A stretch of 17,779 nt of DNA from Clostridia bacterium (GTDB taxonomy: Bacteria; Bacillota; Clostridia; Oscillospirales; CAG-272). Position 1 is the first letter of the stretch, and each line of letters starts with the position of its first letter. The DNA lies in assembly GCA_017451975.1 (NCBI GenBank), contig JAFTNI010000048.1, positions 1 through 17,779 of the forward strand, written 5' to 3'. Below, in pieces: positions 12,796-17,779 of this stretch. A program made the translations under genes and the position numbers. The notes under the pieces were generated by a model. It had not been told where the DNA came from. It did not search any database and saw nothing but the letters and a program-made list of their open reading frames with translations.

Positions 12796-15210
12796 ATGGA
12801 TATAAGAGAGTTTTTGAAAAATAACGTCGTCGTGCTGGACGGCGGCATGGGCACGCTTTTGCAGAAAGCGGGCTTGCGCCCCGGGGAAGAGCCCGAGCTT
12901 TGGAACATTACCCATGCAGACACGGTGGAAAAAATACAGCGAAGCTATTTTGAAGCGGGCGCAAACGTGGTAAACGCCAACACCTTCGGCGCCAACACGG
13001 TACATTTCGAAAGGGAAAAGCTTGAGGAAATAGTGAAGGCGGCGCTTGAAACAGCAAAGAAAGCGCGCGAAAGCGCGTGCGCGCCACAGCCGAAATTTAT
13101 TGCGCTCGATATTGGCCCCACGGGCAAGATGCTGAAGCCTTACGGCGACCTTGAGTTTGAAGACGCCGTGGCGGTATTTGCCGAAACGGTGCGCCTCGGC
13201 GCAAAGTACGGCGCAGACCTCGTTATGATCGAAACTATGAACGATAGCTACGAAACGAAAGCGGCGCTGCTTGCCGCGAAGGAAAACTGCACGCTTCCCG
13301 TTTTCGTTTCCAACGCATACGGCGAGGACGGCAAGCTTATGACGGGCGCAACGCCCGCCGCCATGGTGGCTATGCTTGAGGGCTTGGGCGCAGACGCTAT
13401 AGGCGCAAACTGCTCGCTCGGCCCGAAAAAGCTTATGGGCGTTGTAGAGGAGCTTCTTGAAAACGCTTCCGTGCCCGTGCTTCTCAAGCCCAACGCGGGC
13501 TTGCCGCAAAGCGATGGCGAGAAAACTTACTACGACGTGGGCGCAGAGGAATTTGCGCGCGACGTTGCGCTTGCCGTGAAAAAGGGCGTGAGAATTGCGG
13601 GCGGATGCTGCGGCACAACGCCCGAATATATAAGCGCGCTTTCCCAAGAGCTGCGCGGTGTTTCGCCCGTACCGCTTACGGAAAAGAACATAACCTGCGT
13701 TTCCTCCTACACGCACGCGGTGCGCTTTGGAGAAAGCCCCGTGCTTATAGGAGAGCGCATAAACCCCACGGGCAAAAAGCGCTTCAAAGAGGCACTGCGC
13801 GAGGGTGATATGGGTTATATCCTCAACGAGGGAATTGCGCAGGAGGAAAAGGGCGCCGCCGTGCTTGACGTAAACGTGGGTTTGCCCGAAATAGACGAAA
13901 AAGCGATGCTTACGGCTACGGTTTGCGAGCTCCAGGCGGTTACGGCTCTTCCTTTGCAGATAGACACGGCAGACACGGCGGCTATGGAGGCGGCGCTCCG
14001 CCTTTACAACGGCAAAGCGATGGTCAACTCCGTAAATGGAAAAGAGGAAAGTATGCGCGCCGTTTTCCCGCTTGTGAAGAAATACGGCGGGCTTGTGGTG
14101 GCGCTCACGCTAGACGAGCGCGGCATACCGAAAACGGCAGAGGAGCGTGTTGAAATAGCGAAAAAGATTCTTGCCACCGCCGCGGAATACGGTATTGCGA
14201 AAAAAGATATAATTTTCGATACGCTTGCCATGACGGTAAGCGCAGATAAAAACGCGGCGCTTGCCACGCTCGGCGCTTTGCGCACGATAAGGTACGAGCT
14301 CGGCTGCCATACGTCGCTCGGCGTTTCCAACGTGTCCTTCGGGCTCCCCGTGCGCGATGCCGTGAACAGCACGTTTTTCGCGCTCGCGCTTGAAAACGGG
14401 CTTTCTGCGGCTATAATGAACCCGCACTCCGTGGAGATGATGAAAACTTACTATACCTTCCGCGCTCTCCACGGCATGGACGAAAACTGTGCAGACTATA
14501 TTGAGTTTGCGGCGAATATGCCGGTGCAAACGGCAGGCGCAGCCGCCCCTGCACCGAAAACAGAGGGCAGAAGCGGAAAAACAGAGCTTCAGAACGCCAT
14601 AATCAAGGGCTTGCGAGAGAAAGCGGCACTGCTTACAAAGGAGCTGCTTAAAGAAAGCGCACCGCTTGATATTGTCCAAGGGGAAATCATACCATCTCTG
14701 GATATAATTGGCAAGGGGTTTGAGGAAAAAACAGTATATTTGCCCGCGTTGCTCATAAGCGCAGAGGCGGCAAAATGCGCTTTCGAGGAAATAAAAGCTT
14801 TTGTTACGGCAAAAGGCGGCGAAAGTGTTAAGAAATGCGATTTCGTGCTTGCCACAGTGCGCGGCGACGTACACGATATAGGTAAAAATATAGTAAAGCT
14901 CCTGCTTGAAAACTACGGCTTCAACGTGCTTGACCTCGGAAAAGACGTACCTGCTGAAAACGTGGCAGAGGCGGCTGTTAAAACGCACGCCCCCTTCGTC
15001 GGCCTTAGTGCGCTTATGACGACCACTGTGCCTGCGATGGAGGAAACCATAAAGCTTCTTCGCGCCCGCGCGCCGTGGTGCAAAATAATAGTGGGAGGCG
15101 CTGTGCTTACGGCAGAATACGCCGAGCGCATCGGCGCAGATAAATATGCCGCAGATGCGATGGAAACAGTGCGATATGCCGACGATGTGTTTGCGCAAAT
15201 CAACGGATGA
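12796..15210 (+). CDS. metH: Cobalamin-dependent methionine synthase lacking the activation domain
   Basis: An 804-residue MetH that transfers the methyl of 5-methyl-THF through cobalamin to homocysteine. Domains in order: homocysteine methyltransferase barrel (about 1-290; VLDGGMGTLLQ, and zinc ligands Cys206 in GANCSLGP and Cys271-Cys272 in GGCCGTTPEY); pterin-binding barrel (about 305-570; IGERINPTGKKRF, LDVNVGLPEID, QIDTAD, MVNSVNGKE); an Ala/Pro-rich linker (575-595); helical cobalamin cap (595-680); and B12-binding Rossmann domain (683-804) with RGDVHDIGKNIV, His693 being the lower cobalt ligand, GLSALMTTT and IIVGGAVLTAEYA. E. coli MetH is about 1,227 residues; the missing end is the SAM reactivation domain, supplied by the gene just upstream. 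ATG is preferred to a TTG four codons earlier because GGTGAT lies just before it. Confidence 0.95.
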   Translation: MDIREFLKNNVVVLDGGMGTLLQKAGLRPGEEPELWNITHADTVEKIQRSYFEAGANVVNANTFGANTVHFEREKLEEIVKAALETAKKARESACAPQPKFIALDIGPTGKMLKPYGDLEFEDAVAVFAETVRLGAKYGADLVMIETMNDSYETKAALLAAKENCTLPVFVSNAYGEDGKLMTGATPAAMVAMLEGLGADAIGANCSLGPKKLMGVVEELLENASVPVLLKPNAGLPQSDGEKTYYDVGAEEFARDVALAVKKGVRIAGGCCGTTPEYISALSQELRGVSPVPLTEKNITCVSSYTHAVRFGESPVLIGERINPTGKKRFKEALREGDMGYILNEGIAQEEKGAAVLDVNVGLPEIDEKAMLTATVCELQAVTALPLQIDTADTAAMEAALRLYNGKAMVNSVNGKEESMRAVFPLVKKYGGLVVALTLDERGIPKTAEERVEIAKKILATAAEYGIAKKDIIFDTLAMTVSADKNAALATLGALRTIRYELGCHTSLGVSNVSFGLPVRDAVNSTFFALALENGLSAAIMNPHSVEMMKTYYTFRALHGMDENCADYIEFAANMPVQTAGAAAPAPKTEGRSGKTELQNAIIKGLREKAALLTKELLKESAPLDIVQGEIIPSLDIIGKGFEEKTVYLPALLISAEAAKCAFEEIKAFVTAKGGESVKKCDFVLATVRGDVHDIGKNIVKLLLENYGFNVLDLGKDVPAENVAEAAVKTHAPFVGLSALMTTTVPAMEETIKLLRARAPWCKIIVGGAVLTAEYAERIGADKYAADAMETVRYADDVFAQING

Positions 15211-15243
15211 CGGAAATTAAATGAACAGGACTTAATAAATATT

Positions 15244-15280
15244 AAAAAAGATGAGCTTTTTTCGAAAGCCCATCTTTTTT
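15244..15280 (+). terminator. Terminator of metF-metH operon
   Basis: AAAAAGATG, one mismatch, GCTTT pairing with AAAGC, one mismatch, CATCTTTTTT: a 14-bp stem with a T-run, 33 bases after the metH stop. Confidence 0.85.
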
Positions 15281-15290
15281 CGCTTTTATA

Positions 15291-15320
15291 TTGACAAATC
15301 GTTACATTGTGTGATATACT
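15291..15320 (+). promoter_or_regulatory. Promoter of acyl-CoA synthetase/MarR operon
   Basis: TTGACA (15291-15296), 18-nt spacer, TATACT (15315-15320). It begins 10 bases after the metH terminator and leads to a leader of about 53 nt that contains the palindrome described next. Confidence 0.8.
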
Positions 15321-15330
15321 ATAATAAAGA

Positions 15331-15346
15331 TGTTGACTTGTCAACA
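15331..15346. promoter_or_regulatory. Probable MarR operator
   Basis: A perfect palindrome with 7-bp arms and a 2-base centre, TGTTGAC-TT-GTCAACA, starting about 4 bases after the expected transcription start. Its length and symmetry are typical of sites bound by MarR dimers, and a MarR gene ends this operon, so autorepression is the simplest reading. Confidence 0.65.
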
Positions 15347-15379
15347 AATACTGAATAATCAAATATGGAGATTGGTTTT

Positions 15380-17080
15380 ATGAAAAACTATGCATTGTTG
15401 GAATCCGCAGAATACGTTAATATGCGTGAACTTGTCGAAATCACTTGCGAAAAGTTCAGGGAACAAACTGCTTATTCATATCGCATAAACCCGAGGGACA
15501 AACAGTCTGTAAAAGTGTCCTTCGAAAAGCTTCGTGAAGACGTGCGCGCGCTCGGCACGGCGTTTATTTCCCGCGGCTATACAGGTAAACACATCGCCGT
15601 TACGGGCAAGCTTTCATACCAGTGGATAGTTACATATTATGCTCTTATCGCCTCCGGCGCGGTTATAGTTCCGCTCGATGCCGAATGGGAGGGCGCAGAC
15701 CTTGCAAATACGGTTGCTTTCGCAGAATGTGCGGCTCTTATTTCCGACCGTGAAATGAGCGCGAAATCAGACGTCATTCTTGCAGAGGCAAATATAAACG
15801 ATCACATTCTTCTCTGCGGCACGGAGGAGGACGGCAAAGAAACCTGGCAGAGCCTTGTTGACCTCGGCAGCAAGAAAATTGCAGAGGGCGACGATTCTTA
15901 TTTTGAAAACGATATAGACCCCGATAAGCTTTCGCTTATCGTGTTCACCTCGGGCACGACGGGCAAGGGCAAGGGCGTTATGCTCACACAGCATATGATT
16001 CTTTCCGATATTGCTGAAGGTCTTAAATACGTACAGGTAAGCCCGAAATCTATTTCGCTTTTGCCGCTTCACCATACGTTCGGCTCCACGGTTAACCTTC
16101 TCGGCCAGCTTATAGGCGGCGTTGAGGTTTACCTTTCCTCCGGTATACGCTACGTGCTCAAGGAGCTTAAGGCAGAAAAGCCCACGCACCTTATACTCGT
16201 TCCGCTTTACCTTGAAACGTTCCACCGCAAGATAATGGCAAATATCAAGGAACAGGGTAAAGAAAAGCTCGTTAAGAATATGATGACGGTGAGCAACAAC
16301 CTTCGCAAGATCGGTGTGGACAAACGCCGCACCTTCTTTAAAACTATCCTCGATGCGTTTGGCGGTGAGCTTCAGTTCGTTATTTCCGGCGGCGCGCCCA
16401 TCACGCAGCAGCTTATAGACGATTTCGATGCATGGGGCGTTACGGTTATCAACGGCTACGGTATTACGGAGTGCTCCCCCCTTATTTCCGTAAACCGCAA
16501 CAAATACCAGGTTAAGGGCAGTGTTGGCCTTGTGCTTCCTTGCGATGAAATAAAAATAGCAGACCCCAACGATAACGGCGAGGGCGAAATCCGCGTTAAG
16601 GGTCCGAACGTAATGCTCGGCTACTACAAAGAGCCCCAGGCTACTATGGAGGCTTTCGATAGCGAAGGCTACTTCAGAACGGGTGACTTCGGCAGAATAG
16701 ATGAGCAGGGCGCGCTCTACATCACGGGCAGGCTTAAAAACCTCATCATTCTTTCCAACGGCAAAAACGTTTACCCCGAAGAAATCGAAAAGGTTTTCAG
16801 CGGTATACCCGGCGTGCAGGACGCAGTGGTTTACGAAGGTAAGAGCAAACGCGGCCTTGAATTCAACTCTATAGTTCTCGAGGTCTTCCCCGATGCGGAA
16901 TATTGCAAGGCAAACAACCTTGAAGATATGCGCGCATACCTCCAGAAGTTCGTAGACGATTACAACAGAACTGCGGTTTCCTATAAAAAGGTCGGCTTGC
17001 TCAAGATAAGAAAAGAAGATTTCCCGAAAAACACGCTTCGAAAAATCCAGCGCTTCAAGATGGATAGAACGATAGATTGA
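15380..17080 (+). CDS. AMP-forming acyl-CoA synthetase (long-chain fatty acid ligase type)
   Basis: A 566-residue member of the ANL superfamily: it activates a carboxylic acid with ATP to the acyl-AMP, then usually passes it to CoA. Motifs: P-loop FTSGTTGKGKGV (189-200), LPLHHTFGST (228-237), GYGITECSP (359-367), YFRTGDFGRID (431-441), the hinge ITGRLKNLIILSNGKNVYPE (448-467) and the C-terminal lysine motif NTLRKIQRF (551-559, Lys555). The last resembles P-x-T-x-x-GK-I-x-R, except that Arg replaces the usual Gly. No membrane helix or carrier domain is present, so it is a free cytoplasmic or peripheral enzyme. The family favours fatty acids, but the acid is not proven. ATG chosen for GGAG 9 bases before it; an ATG five codons earlier has no ribosome site. 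It is co-transcribed with the MarR gene 43 bases downstream. Confidence 0.92.
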   Translation: MKNYALLESAEYVNMRELVEITCEKFREQTAYSYRINPRDKQSVKVSFEKLREDVRALGTAFISRGYTGKHIAVTGKLSYQWIVTYYALIASGAVIVPLDAEWEGADLANTVAFAECAALISDREMSAKSDVILAEANINDHILLCGTEEDGKETWQSLVDLGSKKIAEGDDSYFENDIDPDKLSLIVFTSGTTGKGKGVMLTQHMILSDIAEGLKYVQVSPKSISLLPLHHTFGSTVNLLGQLIGGVEVYLSSGIRYVLKELKAEKPTHLILVPLYLETFHRKIMANIKEQGKEKLVKNMMTVSNNLRKIGVDKRRTFFKTILDAFGGELQFVISGGAPITQQLIDDFDAWGVTVINGYGITECSPLISVNRNKYQVKGSVGLVLPCDEIKIADPNDNGEGEIRVKGPNVMLGYYKEPQATMEAFDSEGYFRTGDFGRIDEQGALYITGRLKNLIILSNGKNVYPEEIEKVFSGIPGVQDAVVYEGKSKRGLEFNSIVLEVFPDAEYCKANNLEDMRAYLQKFVDDYNRTAVSYKKVGLLKIRKEDFPKNTLRKIQRFKMDRTID

Positions 17081-17123
17081 TAAACGGCAGATTTTTCTGT
17101 AATTTACTTTGAGAGAGCTTAAA

Positions 17124-17609
17124 ATGGAACTTGAAAGATTTGGTAAATTTACTCTGCTTATAGACGGCATTTATAAAAATATACACAAAATAAAGCTGAA
17201 CACAGCGCCGTACCTCGGTATAAAGGGCGTGCACATTTTCTGGATATATTCCTTGCGCAACCACCCCGAGGGGCTTACGTCAACAGAGCTTGCCACGCGC
17301 TCTGAAATAGACCGCTCGCTCGTTTCGCGCGAGGTGGCGAAGCTTTGCGCCGACGGTTATATTATGAGCGTTGGCGGCACGGGCAAGCGCAAGAACTATA
17401 ATTCCCGCCTTGTGCTTACGGAAAAGGGCATGGAGCTCGCCGAGTACATACGCCGCGAGGCGATGGAGGTACAGAACCTTGCCGACGACGGCATAAGCGA
17501 AGATGAGCTTCTGCTTTTCTACACGGTGCTTGAAAAGCTGCATAATAATTTTATAAAGATAACGAAGGAAAGAGAAGAAGCCCTTTCCAAAAAAGCAGAA
17601 AATGAATAA
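17124..17609 (+). CDS. MarR-family transcriptional regulator
   Basis: A 161-residue winged-helix regulator. Residues 5-45 make the dimerisation helices, 50-77 the helix-turn-helix (GLTSTELATRSEIDRSLVSR, then EVAKLCADGYI), 80-100 the beta wing with VGGTGKRKNYNSRLVLTEKG, and 105-150 the returning dimer helices. MarR proteins usually repress the operon that encodes them and let go when a small ligand binds; with an acyl-CoA synthetase upstream, a fatty acid or acyl-CoA is a plausible ligand, as in FarR/FabT-like regulators (inference). The palindrome at 15331-15346 is the probable target. The start used is ATG with only a weak GAGAG site; a TTG five codons upstream is possible. The protein ends with a Lys/Glu-rich tail. 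Confidence 0.9.
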   Translation: MELERFGKFTLLIDGIYKNIHKIKLNTAPYLGIKGVHIFWIYSLRNHPEGLTSTELATRSEIDRSLVSREVAKLCADGYIMSVGGTGKRKNYNSRLVLTEKGMELAEYIRREAMEVQNLADDGISEDELLLFYTVLEKLHNNFIKITKEREEALSKKAENE

Positions 17610-17687
17610 TAAAAAAACCGCTTGTGAATGCTTCGGGCTCTTAAGGACAGTTTTCAAGAATTAAGAAATACGAGCATTGCGAAGGCT

Positions 17688-17734
17688 AAGAAAAATACGA
17701 GAACATTTCGGTGTTTCTCGTATTTTTCTTTTTT
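17688..17734 (+). terminator. Terminator of acyl-CoA synthetase/MarR operon
   Basis: AAGAAAAATACGAGAA pairs with TTCTCGTATTTTTCTT (16 bp) around a short loop, then TTTT. Just before it (17665-17675) an AAATACGAGCA stretch partly duplicates the left arm. The remaining 45 bases to the window end show nothing I can name. Confidence 0.85.
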
Positions 17735-17779
17735 GCACATTTGCAGATTTTCCATTCTTATAGTACACTTAAAGCACCA

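Noticed and set aside
1..17779. CRISPR array, tRNA, rRNA, phage or integrase genes
   Set aside because: No regularly spaced short repeats, no tRNA-like cloverleaf or rRNA sequence recognised, and no phage or recombinase proteins among the frames.

Overview
This window looks like chromosome of an anaerobic, low-to-mid GC Firmicute, most likely an uncultured gut clostridium. The reasons are the tail of an [FeFe] hydrogenase, near-consensus TTGACA / TATAAT-type promoters with 17-18 nt spacers, GGAGG or GGTGAT ribosome sites, and many hairpin terminators with U-runs. The taxon is an inference.

Layout. 1-174: 3' end of an [FeFe] hydrogenase. 814-2439: an ECF-like sigma factor with a C-terminal extension of about 370 residues that I do not recognise. 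2991-4792 (minus): a two-gene ABC exporter with its own promoter and palindromic operator candidate. 4895-6076 (minus): an M20 amidohydrolase. 6332-8674: MFS transporter plus membrane-anchored glycerophosphodiester phosphodiesterase, directly abutting and sharing one promoter. 8976-10364: an ADP-ribosylglycohydrolase family protein behind a long leader. 10745-10975 (minus): a small XRE regulator, divergent from a strong promoter that appears to make a roughly 175-nt terminated RNA without an obvious ORF. 11303-15210: a methionine methyl-group operon, metF, then a stand-alone MetH reactivation domain, then a MetH that lacks that domain; metF is interrupted by an in-frame TAA. 15380-17609: an acyl-CoA synthetase (AMP-forming) and a MarR regulator, with a perfect 7+7 palindrome just after the promoter as the likely MarR operator.

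The most unusual non-coding structure is an interspersed repeat family. Two nearly identical copies of about 417 bp follow the terminators of the hydrogenase and sigma genes, and a third, shortened copy follows the ADP-ribosylglycohydrolase gene. Each has related hairpin ends. The two full copies are large imperfect foldbacks (left half roughly the inverse of the right half). In the third copy one internal hairpin has entirely different stem bases but remains perfectly paired, which suggests that the fold is maintained. I do not recognise the element as a named family.

How the genes fit together: the met genes form a coherent one-carbon module (5,10-methylene-THF to 5-methyl-THF to methionine, with SAM-dependent cobalamin rescue in trans). 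The MFS/phosphodiesterase pair and the AMP synthetase/MarR pair are each likely co-transcribed. No mobile-element protein, tRNA, rRNA or CRISPR array is visible.
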